A stretch of DNA of 64,000 bases, taken from contig JAGWMJ010000004.1 in NCBI GenBank assembly GCA_028871815.1, positions 124,001 to 188,000 of the forward strand, written 5' to 3'. The number at the start of each line of letters is the position of its first letter. Position 1 is the first letter of the stretch. The position numbers and the translations under genes were made by a program. The notes under the pieces were generated by a model, which saw nothing but the letters and a program-made list of their open reading frames with translations, was not told where the DNA came from and searched no databases. Positions 19,494 to 29,387 of this stretch are shown here, in pieces. The stretch is from Armatimonadota bacterium. Lineage in GTDB: Bacteria > Armatimonadota > Chthonomonadetes > Chthonomonadales > Chthonomonadaceae.

Positions 19494-19946
19494 ATGAAGT
19501 CTATCGGCAGAATCACGGTTCAGGCATCGATCTTTATGGCGATCTCGGTTGTCGCGCTGGTGACCGCGGCCGCGCTGGCCGCGCCAGGACCCAAACACCG
19601 TCAAACGCCACCGCCGCCGGTGAAGACGGCCGGCGAGGTGTTCAAGAACATCAAGGTACTCAACAAGCTTCCGGCCAGTCAGCTCCTGCCGATGATGCGC
19701 AAGATGAGCGACTCGCTTGGTGTTCGGTGTGACTACTGCCACGTGGAGGGCCCGAATCATTCCGGCTTCGAACTGGATACGAAAAAGCCGAAGGTCACAG
19801 CCCGCGCGATGATTCTGATGACCGAGCGGCTGAACAAAAACGAGAAGATCCTGCGGCACCAGGCCACCTGCTATATGTGCCATCGCGGCAGTCCGGAGCC
19901 TGAAACCCAGCTTCCCATGCCCGGCGGTCGGCAGGACTCGCACTGA
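19494..19946 (+). CDS. Exported c-type cytochrome, reaction-centre cytochrome subunit-like
   Basis: A signal anchor (FMAISVVALVTAAALAAP) precedes a small domain with two haem motifs, CDYCH near residue 80 and CYMCH near residue 123. Between them, LLPMMRKMSDSLGVRCDYCHV and a Met-bearing helix RAMILMTERLN match the cytochrome family annotated after the photosynthetic reaction-centre subunit. That family is common in non-phototrophic Acidobacteria-like phyla. It is probably a periplasmic electron carrier. It starts 27 bases after the GH116-like gene. Confidence 0.82.
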   Translation: MKSIGRITVQASIFMAISVVALVTAAALAAPGPKHRQTPPPPVKTAGEVFKNIKVLNKLPASQLLPMMRKMSDSLGVRCDYCHVEGPNHSGFELDTKKPKVTARAMILMTERLNKNEKILRHQATCYMCHRGSPEPETQLPMPGGRQDSH

Positions 19947-20045
19947 CGCCCCGCGCGTGGTAACCGAACAACGGTTGGGCCGCGTGGCTTGATGGCGGTC
20001 CCGGAGTGCGGAACCTCTAACCCGGCCGGTTGAGCGGCTCGCCGC

Positions 20046-21005
20046 CTAGGCGCCCACCGCGCTCTCGGTCAGAGTCAGCGTTCCGGCATCGGCATCCAGC
20101 CGTGCCACCGCGCCGAGAGGCAGGGTCAATGCGTTGGGTTCGTGGCCGCAGGGAAACCCTGTGATCACCGGCACGCCGAGGTCCGCCAGGTAATCGCGCC
20201 AGACATGCTCCAACTGGTTGGATGAGTCCGTCTGCTCGGCCCGCCTCCACGCCGTCACCGTTCCCACCACAAAGCCGGCGGCTTCGGACAGCAGTCCACA
20301 GGCCTTCAGCTGCGCCATCGATCGGTCGACGCCGTAGATGGCTTCACTCACGTCTTCCAGTACGACGATGCAGCCCCGCCATCGTGGCCGGTACGCCGTG
20401 CCGCAGGCGTGCGCAAGAAGGGTGAGACACCCACCGGCGAGGCGGCCCTCCGCCACGCCTCCGGTTACCGTCTCGGCATGCTCCCCGTCGAGAGGGAGGA
20501 CCGGACGGTATGCCGGATCCTCCACAATTCTCCACCAATGATCGAGAGCCGGTTCCGACAGGTCGGTCAGCTTCGGCGGCATCACGCCGTAGTGAGTCAC
20601 CTGGCGGGCGAACCGCGCGAATGCGAGGTGCAGCGTGGTGATGTCGCTGTAGCCCAAAAAGAGCCTGGCGCGATCCCGCTGCTCCGGCCAATGGATGCTC
20701 TCCACGATGCGCATCGCGCCATAACCCCCGCGTGCGCAGAAAATGCCGGCGAGATCCGTTCGGTCCAGCGCCCACTGCAGATCGGCCAGGCGTCCGGGGT
20801 CGGTACCGGCCAGATAATCATAGTCGGGATGGCGGTCGAGGACGTGGGGTCCAATCTCCACGGCATATCCACGCTCCTCCAGAGCGGCCACGCCAACCTG
20901 GAGCGCTGCATCCTCAATTGGCCCGGATGGCGCCACAATGCCGATACGGTCGCCCTGCCGCAGAGCACGTGGCTTGTTTACCAACCGTAGCGCTCCGGCC
21001 CCCAC
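20046..21005 (-). CDS. LD-carboxypeptidase, peptidase family S66
   Basis: The product has RIGIVAPSGPIED at the N-terminus, ARGGYGAMRI, the nucleophile segment LFLGYSDITTLH, a Glu-containing VVLEDVSEAIYGVDR and a His-containing GFPCGHEPNALTLPLG near the C-terminus. This Ser-Glu-His order is that of LdcA/MccF-like enzymes, which remove D-alanine from muropeptides during cell-wall recycling or cleave microcin-like conjugates. Length of 319 residues is normal. It overlaps the upstream nucleotidyltransferase gene by 28 bases. Confidence 0.9.
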   Translation of the reverse strand: MGAGALRLVNKPRALRQGDRIGIVAPSGPIEDAALQVGVAALEERGYAVEIGPHVLDRHPDYDYLAGTDPGRLADLQWALDRTDLAGIFCARGGYGAMRIVESIHWPEQRDRARLFLGYSDITTLHLAFARFARQVTHYGVMPPKLTDLSEPALDHWWRIVEDPAYRPVLPLDGEHAETVTGGVAEGRLAGGCLTLLAHACGTAYRPRWRGCIVVLEDVSEAIYGVDRSMAQLKACGLLSEAAGFVVGTVTAWRRAEQTDSSNQLEHVWRDYLADLGVPVITGFPCGHEPNALTLPLGAVARLDADAGTLTLTESAVGA

Positions 21006-22384
21006 GGCCGCATCTCGGTCTCCTGTTTCAGCAGAACAAGCTGGCGGCTCGGAATATCGCGGTAGACGACCACACCCGCGCCTACACAGGTGTAGCAGCC
21101 AATCCGTACGCCCGGCTGGGTGATGACGTTGACTCCCGTCCGTGAATAGTCGCCAATATACGTGCAGTTCGCTCCGTCACGGGGATGCTCCCGGCGCCCG
21201 CCGATACGCGGCGTGGAGAGTCCGTCGTCAAACCGGAGCGTGCCGTAAACGGTGGCAGCGCCGATATCCACCGCTTCGCCGAGCACTCCGTAGATTTCGC
21301 AGTAGTGGTACAGGTAGCTGCGATAGAGCATAACGCCCTCAAACTCGGCGCCGTGACCGACAATGCACTCCTCACCGACCACGGATCCCGCGCTCAAGAG
21401 GCAATAGTCGCTCACGCGCGAGCGGGCGCCGATGACGCACCCGGCGCCAACGATGGCGCCATTGATTACGCGTGCGCCCGGCCCGATCCGGGCCGGGCCC
21501 TGCAGTGTGACCCGGTTGCCGATCTCCGCGCCGGGGCCAATGACTACCGGCCCGGATATCTCGGCGCCTGCTGCGATCCGCGCCGTAGCGTCGATGCTCT
21601 CCTTACAAATGGCAGCCATCTCGCGCAGGACGGCGGCCGTTGCCTCCATGATGTGCCAGGGCTTATCCATGTCGACGAGGCCTTGCGATGCGGCGACTGC
21701 ATCCGGCATATCCCCATCATCGGCCAGCACGGCCAGCGCCTCGGCCAGCTCTCTCTCCGCTGGGGGCATACCACCGACCGGAACGTGGCGCATCACCGGT
21801 GGAACTTCGGCGAGCCGGGACCAGTGGCGCCGCGGAAGCGCGGTCACACCGGCCAGGCGCCACGCTGCATCGCGACTGTGTCCTTCAACTGAGGTCAGCC
21901 GGAGCGCGTCCCCTTCGCCATCGATCTCCGCGCAGAGCCAGTCGGTAGGTGCGCCGTTCAGCCGCTCGACCAGCACCGTGGCGTTCCCGGTCAGCTGGTA
22001 ACGCGCCCATGTGGCAGCCAGGTCCTGGTCGGCGACCACGAGGTCGCCGGAGATGACCAGCGCGCCGGTGACCTCGCCATCAAGCGCGGCCAATCCGCAC
22101 AGGGCAGCGTCGGCGGTGCCCGTCGGCTCCGCCTGTGTCACAAGCCGCGGCTGTAGGCCCGGCAGTCTGCGCAGCGCGGCCCGTATCGAGGAATCGGAGG
22201 CCGACGTCACCACGACAATCTGGCCAAAGCCCAGCGTGCCCAGCTGCCGGCAAAGGCGACGGATTACGGGCTCGTTGGCAATCGGAAAGGCGCACTTGTT
22301 GCGCACCTCGTTATACGGCCAGAAGCGCGCGCCCTTACCAGCCGCGAGGAGAACAGCAGCCGGAGGGGGCTTGCTTGGTGACAT
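20978..22384 (-). CDS. Sugar nucleotidyltransferase fused to a left-handed beta-helix (GlmU-like)
   Basis: Residues 1-230 form a nucleotidyltransferase: VLLAAGKGARFWPYNEVRNK is the pyrophosphorylase loop and GALVISGDLVVAD the metal-binding strand. From about residue 260 hexapeptide repeats form a beta-helix (ARIAAGAEISGPVVIGPGAE, VINGAIVGAGCVIGARSRV). The build recalls GlmU and archaeal bifunctional sugar-1-phosphate transferases, but I cannot fix the substrate. It probably feeds envelope or storage polysaccharide synthesis. Confidence 0.82.
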   Translation of the reverse strand: MSPSKPPPAAVLLAAGKGARFWPYNEVRNKCAFPIANEPVIRRLCRQLGTLGFGQIVVVTSASDSSIRAALRRLPGLQPRLVTQAEPTGTADAALCGLAALDGEVTGALVISGDLVVADQDLAATWARYQLTGNATVLVERLNGAPTDWLCAEIDGEGDALRLTSVEGHSRDAAWRLAGVTALPRRHWSRLAEVPPVMRHVPVGGMPPAERELAEALAVLADDGDMPDAVAASQGLVDMDKPWHIMEATAAVLREMAAICKESIDATARIAAGAEISGPVVIGPGAEIGNRVTLQGPARIGPGARVINGAIVGAGCVIGARSRVSDYCLLSAGSVVGEECIVGHGAEFEGVMLYRSYLYHYCEIYGVLGEAVDIGAATVYGTLRFDDGLSTPRIGGRREHPRDGANCTYIGDYSRTGVNVITQPGVRIGCYTCVGAGVVVYRDIPSRQLVLLKQETEMRPWGPERYGW

Positions 22385-22416
22385 CGTGAGCGAAGGTGGG
22401 GATGTGGCGGGCCGGC

Positions 22417-23610
22417 CTAGTGGAGCGCCGGCGCCAGCGGAATGTAGGTGGCAGCCATGCTGCCTGAGGCGCTTTCGGTAACCTCGTGATACAGGCTGTC
22501 GCGCTCGATCGGTGTGCGTCCTGCCTCTTCGATCAGCTTTACCATCTGCGTGCGCGTCAGTACCTGCGTCTTGTTGCCTTGTTCACCATCTTTGTAGGTG
22601 ATCTCGTACTCGTGGACCGTGCCGTCCACGTCGTCGGCGCCGTACCACAGAGCCAGCTGCGTGATCTGGGGTGAGTTCATGATCCAGAACGACTTGATGT
22701 GTTCAAAGTTATCCAGCATCAGGCGTGACACGGCGATGTTGCGCAGGTCGTCATAGCCGGTGGGATGGGGCGTATCGGCCAACTCCGTCCCTTCGGGATG
22801 AAACGAAAGCGGCGTCATCGTCACGAAATGGCCGGTCTCATCCTGCAGCGCGCGCATCTGGACCAGGTGGTCCACGCGCTCCTCCACGGTCTCGATGTGG
22901 CCATAGAGCATGGTGGCGTACTGCGTAAGCCCCGCCCGGGCCGCGGCGCGGGCGATGCCGATCCACTCCTCGCCATCCAGCTTTCTATCGAACAGTTCGT
23001 GATGAACCCGGTCCGACAGGATTTCGATGCCGCCGCCGGGCAGCGAATCGAGGCCCGCTTCCATTAACTCGTGTAAGACTTCGTCCAGCGGTTTGCCGGC
23101 CACGCGTTGAATCTCGGCGATCTCCACGGCCGTAAACGCCTTGATGTGAACGCCGGGCCGGGTTGCCTTCACCGTGCGGAGCAGGTCCAGGTAGTAGGTG
23201 TAAGGCAGCCGGGGATTGATGCCGCCGACCATGTGGACCTCGGTAATCGGCACATCCCCGTGCATGAGGAGCTTGCGCTTCACCTCCTCCAGATCCATCT
23301 GATACGGGGCCGGTCCGCCTTTTTTGGCGTAGAAGGAGCAGAACTTGCAGAACTTGTTGCAGATGTTGGTGTAGTTGATGTGCTGGTTGCGAACGTAGTA
23401 GGCCCTGTCGCCATGGCGCTGCTCTCGCACAAAGTTGGCGATTGCGCCTACCGCGGAGAGATCCGGAGTTTGGTACAGAAGAACGCCATCTTCAAATGTG
23501 AGGCGCTCTCCGGCTTCTGCCTTCCCAGCGATCGGACGCAATGCCTCCGGGATGATGCGGCTGTTGATGTGCGGTTTGCAGGCTGCTTCCGCGGGCGCCG
23601 TTGCCGTCAT
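22417..23610 (-). CDS. mqnE: Aminofutalosine synthase MqnE (radical SAM)
   Basis: The iron-sulphur motif CNKFCKFC (CxxxCxxC, near residue 85) and following FYAKKGG identify a radical SAM enzyme. HMVGGINPRLPYTYY, SLPGGGIEILSDRVH and the FHPEGTEL-to-DNFEHIKSFW region match MqnE, which adds a SAM-derived radical to the chorismate-derived enolpyruvyl ether to make aminofutalosine. The organism therefore probably makes menaquinone by the futalosine route. ATG 23610 is preceded by AAGGAG. A divergent promoter region separates it from imuB. Confidence 0.92.
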   Translation of the reverse strand: MTATAPAEAACKPHINSRIIPEALRPIAGKAEAGERLTFEDGVLLYQTPDLSAVGAIANFVREQRHGDRAYYVRNQHINYTNICNKFCKFCSFYAKKGGPAPYQMDLEEVKRKLLMHGDVPITEVHMVGGINPRLPYTYYLDLLRTVKATRPGVHIKAFTAVEIAEIQRVAGKPLDEVLHELMEAGLDSLPGGGIEILSDRVHHELFDRKLDGEEWIGIARAAARAGLTQYATMLYGHIETVEERVDHLVQMRALQDETGHFVTMTPLSFHPEGTELADTPHPTGYDDLRNIAVSRLMLDNFEHIKSFWIMNSPQITQLALWYGADDVDGTVHEYEITYKDGEQGNKTQVLTRTQMVKLIEEAGRTPIERDSLYHEVTESASGSMAATYIPLAPALH

Positions 23611-23732
23611 AACGCTCCTTGATCGGGCTTTGCCAAGTGGCGAGTTTGGCGCAAGTATACCACCGGTGCGCGTGGGTGGTGCGGCGCCGTTAAGATGTCG
23701 TAACTATTTGTCTGGTAGTTTTTCCGACATGC

Positions 23733-23761
23733 TTGACAGAATAAGCAGACTTTTGTATACT
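23733..23761 (+). promoter_or_regulatory. Sigma-70-like promoter for imuB-dnaE2
   Basis: TTGACA (23733-23738) and TATACT (23756-23761) are separated by exactly 17 bases and lie about 33 bases before the imuB start, so the leader would be very short. A damage-inducible repressor site would be expected here by analogy with other imuB-dnaE2 cassettes. I see no LexA box I can name. Confidence 0.7.
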
Positions 23762-23793
23762 GGTTTGAACCGTCGGGATGGCCGAACTTCACC

Positions 23794-25212
23794 ATGATGA
23801 TCGCATGCATCTATATACCGCAGATAGGTATTGCTTGCGAGCGGAGGCTGCGCAAGCTGGAGAGTGGTGTTCCCGTGGCGCTTGCCGATGCAGAGGGACG
23901 GCTGCTGACCGTATCTCCGCAGGCTGAACGGTTTGGGGTGTGCCCGGGCATTTTGGCTTCGGGGGCACGGGCATTGTGTCCGGATCTGCAGATTGCGGCT
24001 TACCAGCGTGAACTTTATGAAGAGACGGCTGCGGGTATCTGGAATCTTCTGGCTGTGGAGAGCTCTTATGTAGAGCCGGAGACGCCGGAGCGCTGTTTTG
24101 CCGCTCTGGATGGGCGGCAGATTTCTCATCGCGTGCAAAAGCTGGTGGAGTCGGCCGGCGGCATCGTTGGCGCGCCGGTGTATGCCGCATTGGCCTCCAG
24201 CAAGCTGACTGCGGCTCAGTCTGCACGGCAGGCGGAGCCTGGCCGAGTGGAGCGGGTGCTGCCCGGAACCGAGGCGGAAGTATTGGCGCCCACGTTGCTG
24301 GGGGCTGTGCGGCAGATACCGGAAGCCACAGTGCGCCGCCTGGAGCGTTTGGGCGTGCGCACGCTGGGAGACCTGCTGCAGCTGCCGGTATGCGAACTGC
24401 AGCGGCAGTTTGCCGGTCCCGGCTTGTTGCTGCGACGGCTTGCTATGGGAGAAGATGGCGATTCCGTGCGGGCTTTGTGGCCACCGCGCGTGATCGAGCG
24501 TTCGGTAGCGTTTGATGATGAAGCGGTTTACGACACCACTATTTGGGCGGCGCTTTCCCGGTGTGCTGCCGGCATATCGGCAGGGCTGCTGCGTGGTGGT
24601 GACTATGCCCGCACCATCGCGCTGCAGGTGGAACTGGCGGATGGTTCAAGGCTGCAGATTTCCGAAAAGCCGCACGCCCCTCTGCAGAGCGCTGTCGATC
24701 TGCATCAGGCGGCTCTGCGCCTTCTGGCGCGCCTGGCGCTGCAGGCGCCGGTTGCCCGGGTTACGCTGCAGGCAGCCGGCCTGGGATCGGGTTCGGGAGT
24801 GCAGCTGGAGCTGCTGGATACGGCCGGCGTGCTGTTTGGCCTGCCTCACGAACGCCAGTCGCGCCTTGATGCTGCGCTGGAGCGGCTAAAGCGCCGGTAT
24901 GGCGGCAAAACGATACAGACGGGGAGTGAGATATCGTCGCCGCTTCGCATCCGGCTCTGGGTTGGGCCGTTGGGCCGACGCCTTGATGAACCTGTGCAGG
25001 TAACTACCGATTCTCAGGGGGCGCCTCTCTGCTGCTGGCGGCGCGGCCGGCCCTGCCGGGTTGTGCATATTCAGAATATGTGGCGCGAAACGGAGTGGCA
25101 GGAGGGCGTCACCGCGCAGCAGAGTGTCTATCGTGTGGAAACCGATACCCTGGGAATGCTTGAACTGGTGCAGGCGGCTTCGGGATGGCGGCTGGGAGCC
25201 CTTGCCGATTGA
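23794..25212 (+). CDS. imuB: ImuB-like inactive Y-family polymerase
   Basis: The 472-residue protein follows the Y-family plan: N-terminal CIYIPQIGIACERRL, an (HhH)-type region VRRLERLGVRTLGDLLQLP, then a little-finger-like part and a long C-terminal tail. Where active polymerases have the SxDE catalytic pair, it reads ERCFAALDGRQ, so the metal-binding acidic residues are missing, as in known ImuB. ImuB bridges DnaE2 to the sliding clamp in SOS mutagenesis. Its stop overlaps the dnaE2 start. No imuA-like gene precedes it. Confidence 0.85.
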   Translation: MMIACIYIPQIGIACERRLRKLESGVPVALADAEGRLLTVSPQAERFGVCPGILASGARALCPDLQIAAYQRELYEETAAGIWNLLAVESSYVEPETPERCFAALDGRQISHRVQKLVESAGGIVGAPVYAALASSKLTAAQSARQAEPGRVERVLPGTEAEVLAPTLLGAVRQIPEATVRRLERLGVRTLGDLLQLPVCELQRQFAGPGLLLRRLAMGEDGDSVRALWPPRVIERSVAFDDEAVYDTTIWAALSRCAAGISAGLLRGGDYARTIALQVELADGSRLQISEKPHAPLQSAVDLHQAALRLLARLALQAPVARVTLQAAGLGSGSGVQLELLDTAGVLFGLPHERQSRLDAALERLKRRYGGKTIQTGSEISSPLRIRLWVGPLGRRLDEPVQVTTDSQGAPLCCWRRGRPCRVVHIQNMWRETEWQEGVTAQQSVYRVETDTLGMLELVQAASGWRLGALAD

Positions 25213-28200
25213 TGCCGGTATCTTTGCACAACCATACGCCATGGAGTTTTCTGGATGGCGCCTCCGATATTGATGCGCTGGTACGGCGCGCTGCCGGATT
25301 TGGCATGCCTGCGCTGGCGATGACCGATCACAACAGCGTATCTGCCGCCGTCAAGTTTACGCAGACCTGTATTTCGTGGGGCATCAGGCCCATTCTGGGG
25401 GCCGAAATCACCATGGAGGATGAATCACACCTCACGCTGCTGGCCCAGAACCGCATCGGCTACGGCAATTTGTGCCGGCTTCTATCGGCTGCCTACCAGT
25501 TTGGTGGGCGCCTGACTCCGGCGCTGCCATGGCAGGCGCTGGGTCTGCAGCCCACCGGTGGCGCCGATATGGCGATGCTGGATGTAACCGGCCTGTTCTG
25601 TCTTTCGGGCTGCCGTAAGGGGCGGTTGTGGCAGGTTGTTTGCGCACACAACTCTTCAGCAGCGCAGGCGCTCATCCGCGGCCTGCAGAGAGCCTTCGGC
25701 TCTCAGAACTTTTTTGTGGAGCTCCAGCAGGATTTTACGCCCGATTCCAGCCGTGTTAACAACGAGCTTGCCGGGGCGGCGCACGATGCACGGGCCGGCC
25801 TGGTGGCCACCAACAACGTGCACTATGCCACCCCGGAAGATTTTGCCGTTCACGACCTGCTGCGCTGCGTGGGGGCCGGTGTCAGCATCGCCCAGAACCA
25901 CTCCGATCGGCCGCTGAACAACGAGCGGTATCTGCTTTCGCCGGATGAGATGCAGCGCCGGTTTTCCGCGATGCCGCAGGCCGTAGAGAACACACAGTAC
26001 ATTGCGGAGCGGTGCGAAGCGGCTTTACCGGATTGTGACGAGATTACACCGCGCTACACGCTGCCGCATGGTTATGCCGATGCCGCAGCCTATCTCTGCT
26101 CTCTTACCTGGCGCGGAGCGGAAGCACGCTACCGTCCGGTAACGCCGGCCGTAAAGAGGCGCATTGAACACGAGCTTGCCGTCATCGTAAACCTGGGTTA
26201 TGCCGACTACTTTTTGATGGCGTGGCGCGTTGCGCTCTGGGCGCGGCGGCAGGGAATACGATGTACCGGACGCGGTTCTGCCGCCGACAGCTGCGTTGCC
26301 TTCTGCCTGATGCTCACGGATGTGGACGTGATATCGCGCGGGCTGCCCTTCGCCCGATTTCTTACAGAAGGCAAAACGCCCGATATCGATCTCGATTTTC
26401 CATCGGATCGGCGCGATGAGGTGTTTCAGCACATCACCCAATCCTACGGCGCGGCCAATGTGGCCTCGGTTTGCACGTTTCATACGTATCGTTCCAAATC
26501 AGCCGTGCGGGATATGGGCAAGGCGCTTGCCCTGCCGGCCCAGGCGCTGGAGTGGTTCTCCGGCCATCTATCCAGCTTTATTCATGCCGATGAGTTGCAT
26601 GCCGCCTTTGAAAAGCAGCCGGAGCTGCGAGAGTATGCGGGTCTGCGCAACCGGTTTGATCTGCTGTTCCGGCTGTGCGCGCGCATAGCCGATTTTCCGC
26701 GGCATATCGGCACACACTCCTCCGGCATCGTCATCAGTCGAGTGCCATTAAGCCAGATCGCTCCGCTGCGGCCCAGCGCGCGCGGTGTAACGCAGATATG
26801 GGAGCTGGACAAGGACGACGCCGAAGCCGTGGGCGCTATCAAGCTGGATGTGCTGAGCCTGCGCACGCTTTCGGCCGTGAGCGATGCGGAGGCCACTCTG
26901 CAGCGGCAGGACCCGGCATTCCGGTACAACCGCATTCCCATCAGGGATGACGCAACCTATCAGCTGCTTCGAGCGGGCGCGGCAGTGGGCGCCTTTCAAC
27001 TGGAATCGGCGGCGCAGCTCAGTCTGGCCGTTACGCTTCAGCCGGAACACTTTGAAGACCTGGTGGCCAGCGTGGCGCTCATTCGCCCGGGACCGGTGCG
27101 TGGTGATGCCGTTCAGCGCTTTGTGGCCTGCCGCAACGGCTCGATGCGCGCCGAGTTTTTGCACCCCTGCCTCGTTCCGATACTGGCTAAAACCTACGGA
27201 ACCATCATCTTTCAGGAGCAGGCAATTCTGGTTATAGCCGCCATGACGGGTTGCAGTGAGGCCGATGCCGACCGGGTGCGCAAAAGCCTGGCAAAGCACG
27301 CCCGCCACAATACCATGCACGAGGTGCGAGAGGCTTTCGTGCGTGACTCGTGCCGGCGCCATCCCGATTTCGATGCCCGGCGCGCGAATCTGCTCTTCGA
27401 TATGCTGGAGGGGTGGAGTGGTTATGGCTTTACCGAAGGCCATGCGGCCTCGTTTGCCATTACCGCCTGGCGCACCTCGTGGCTTACAGCCCATCACGTG
27501 GCGGCCTGGTACGCCGGCATGATGAGTCACCAGCCGATGGGGTTCTATTCTGCCAACTCCCTGGCGGCGGAGGCGCGCCGGCGGGGAGTGACCATTCTGC
27601 CGCTGGATATTAACGAGAGCGATGATCGCTGCACCGCGCCGGATGCGGAAACCATCCGGCTGGGGCTGCGTCTGGCGTCCGGCCTGCGCGAGGCAGACAT
27701 CGCGGTGATACTGGCCGCGCGCCAAACAGAACGATTTCAAAGCCTGCTCGATTTTGCCGTTCGCGCGCCGCTGCATCGTGATGCGGTCGAAAACCTGGTG
27801 CTTTCAGGTGCTTTTGATGCGCTGCATCTGCACCGGCGCGGTCTGCTGTGGCGGCTGGATGAGACGCTGGCCCTGGCGCAGCAATGCCGCGTTGCGAGTA
27901 CCGGCAGCGTACTGGTGATGCCGGCCATGATGGAGACGCCGCTGGCACAGGATGTGGCGCCCTTTTCACCGTGGGATGCCTATTTGTGGACCTGGCGGTT
28001 AACGGGTGTGTGCGCCGAGTGCCACGTGTTTGCCTGGATGCGTGAGGCATTGGCGGCACATGGCGTTATGACCACTGCCGACGCCATGCGGGAGCGTGCC
28101 GGATCCCTGGTTACGGTGGCCGGGCTCAACATTCGGCCCCACCGTCCGCCAACCAAAAGTGGAGCTCCCGTGCTCTTCAGTACGCTGGAAGATGAGTTCG

Positions 28201-28457
28201 GCCTGCTTCAAACGGTTTGTGTGGGCAAAGCCATCGATAGCTGTACGGCCACATTTCTCACGGCGGCCGCTATTGTGGCGCGTGGCGTTGTCGAACGCCG
28301 CGGCGTAGGCGTAACCCTGCGCATTCTGCAGGTCCGCCCGCTGCGCCTGCAGGAGTTCGTCCCGCACGAGGCCAATCGGCCGCTGGCCGCCGAACCGGCG
28401 CCCTGGCGCGCATACACCGGCACGCAAATCAGCGTCCAGACGCCTCACACCGTATAG
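25212..28457 (+). CDS. dnaE2: Error-prone DNA polymerase III alpha-like subunit DnaE2
   Basis: The 1,081-residue enzyme starts with a PHP domain (SLHNHTPWSFLDGA, MTDHNSVSA). The polymerase active site is present: PDIDLDFPSDRRDEV near residue 390 supplies the first two aspartates and KLDVLSLRTLS near residue 545 the third. Length and the C-terminal OB-like end match DnaE2 (ImuC), which performs translesion synthesis with ImuB, rather than the replicative DnaE1. ATG 25212 overlaps the imuB stop (TGATG); an upstream in-frame start would extend into imuB. The 3' end overlaps the convergent amidase gene by 13 bases. Confidence 0.93.
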   Translation: MPVSLHNHTPWSFLDGASDIDALVRRAAGFGMPALAMTDHNSVSAAVKFTQTCISWGIRPILGAEITMEDESHLTLLAQNRIGYGNLCRLLSAAYQFGGRLTPALPWQALGLQPTGGADMAMLDVTGLFCLSGCRKGRLWQVVCAHNSSAAQALIRGLQRAFGSQNFFVELQQDFTPDSSRVNNELAGAAHDARAGLVATNNVHYATPEDFAVHDLLRCVGAGVSIAQNHSDRPLNNERYLLSPDEMQRRFSAMPQAVENTQYIAERCEAALPDCDEITPRYTLPHGYADAAAYLCSLTWRGAEARYRPVTPAVKRRIEHELAVIVNLGYADYFLMAWRVALWARRQGIRCTGRGSAADSCVAFCLMLTDVDVISRGLPFARFLTEGKTPDIDLDFPSDRRDEVFQHITQSYGAANVASVCTFHTYRSKSAVRDMGKALALPAQALEWFSGHLSSFIHADELHAAFEKQPELREYAGLRNRFDLLFRLCARIADFPRHIGTHSSGIVISRVPLSQIAPLRPSARGVTQIWELDKDDAEAVGAIKLDVLSLRTLSAVSDAEATLQRQDPAFRYNRIPIRDDATYQLLRAGAAVGAFQLESAAQLSLAVTLQPEHFEDLVASVALIRPGPVRGDAVQRFVACRNGSMRAEFLHPCLVPILAKTYGTIIFQEQAILVIAAMTGCSEADADRVRKSLAKHARHNTMHEVREAFVRDSCRRHPDFDARRANLLFDMLEGWSGYGFTEGHAASFAITAWRTSWLTAHHVAAWYAGMMSHQPMGFYSANSLAAEARRRGVTILPLDINESDDRCTAPDAETIRLGLRLASGLREADIAVILAARQTERFQSLLDFAVRAPLHRDAVENLVLSGAFDALHLHRRGLLWRLDETLALAQQCRVASTGSVLVMPAMMETPLAQDVAPFSPWDAYLWTWRLTGVCAECHVFAWMREALAAHGVMTTADAMRERAGSLVTVAGLNIRPHRPPTKSGAPVLFSTLEDEFGLLQTVCVGKAIDSCTATFLTAAAIVARGVVERRGVGVTLRILQVRPLRLQEFVPHEANRPLAAEPAPWRAYTGTQISVQTPHTV

Positions 28458-29275
28458 ATCTCCGGGCGCCGGTCTCCGATCGGGTCCATCTCGAATTCGC
28501 CGGGCGCCACCACCAGTCGCTTGCACCGGGCCTCAGCCGGCACAATAGCTGCGGCGATCGTTTCCGGTTCGTTACCGCCGGCCTCTGCCAGAACCCTGCC
28601 AGCCGGCGACACAATCTGGCTGCGGCCGATGAACCGAACGCCCCGCTCCGTGCCCACCCGGTTGCATGCCACAACCCAGATGCGATTCTCCCACGCGCGC
28701 GTTCTGGTCAGGAACTCCGGGGCGCTCTCGGCGCCCTGGTGCCAGTTGGTAGGCACCGCCAGCACGTCGGCCCCCTTCAGCGCCAGTGTCCGGCACGCTT
28801 CGGGAAACCGGATGTCGTAGCAAATCAGCACGCCAAGCCGGCAAAACGGCAGATCGAATACCGGAATCTCCTCGCCAGCGTGCACATACCGGTCTACACC
28901 TAGCAATGGTAGATGTGTCTTACGGTAGATACCCAGCAATCCGGAAGGCCCAATAACCGCGGCGGAGTTGTGCAGCCGGTCATCAAAACGCTCGAGAAAC
29001 CCAGCCACGACCCAAACGTCGTGAGCTGCGCACGCCGCCTCCAGATGCCGCATCCAGCCGTGTCCAGGAGGCGCGGCCGCGTCTCGCGCCTCTCCAGCCC
29101 CGCCAAAAACGTAACCATTATGTGCACACTCGGGAAACACTACCAGTCGCGCGCCGCTTTCCGCGGCGGCGCTCAGGCGCTCCGCCATCACCGCGCTGTT
29201 GCGTGCAGGCAACCCCTGGATCACGTCCATCTGGACGGCGGCAACCACCACTTCGCGGTCGGCACTCTTGCTCAT
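28445..29275 (-). CDS. Carbon-nitrogen hydrolase (nitrilase/omega-amidase family)
   Basis: The nitrilase-superfamily triad is visible: Glu in VVFPECAHNGY (residue ~49), Lys in YRKTHLPL (~117) and Cys in LGVLICYDIRFPE (~150). The product is 276 residues from ATG 29275, which has AGGAG at eight bases. Such enzymes hydrolyse small linear amides or ureides in the cytoplasm; omega-amidase or carbamoyl-putrescine-type activity is possible but cannot be told apart here. The frame stays open to 29344, but that extension is Arg-rich and without a ribosome binding site. Confidence 0.88.
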   Translation of the reverse strand: MSKSADREVVVAAVQMDVIQGLPARNSAVMAERLSAAAESGARLVVFPECAHNGYVFGGAGEARDAAAPPGHGWMRHLEAACAAHDVWVVAGFLERFDDRLHNSAAVIGPSGLLGIYRKTHLPLLGVDRYVHAGEEIPVFDLPFCRLGVLICYDIRFPEACRTLALKGADVLAVPTNWHQGAESAPEFLTRTRAWENRIWVVACNRVGTERGVRFIGRSQIVSPAGRVLAEAGGNEPETIAAAIVPAEARCKRLVVAPGEFEMDPIGDRRPEIYTV

Positions 29276-29387
29276 GCGCCAGGCTCCTGTTTCACCACGA
29301 CGCCGGCGCCGTGCACGCGCCGCCGTGTTGCCAGCCAACACCACCGGTATACTGCCGGGCTACAGTACAGCTTATCACGATTGCCCC

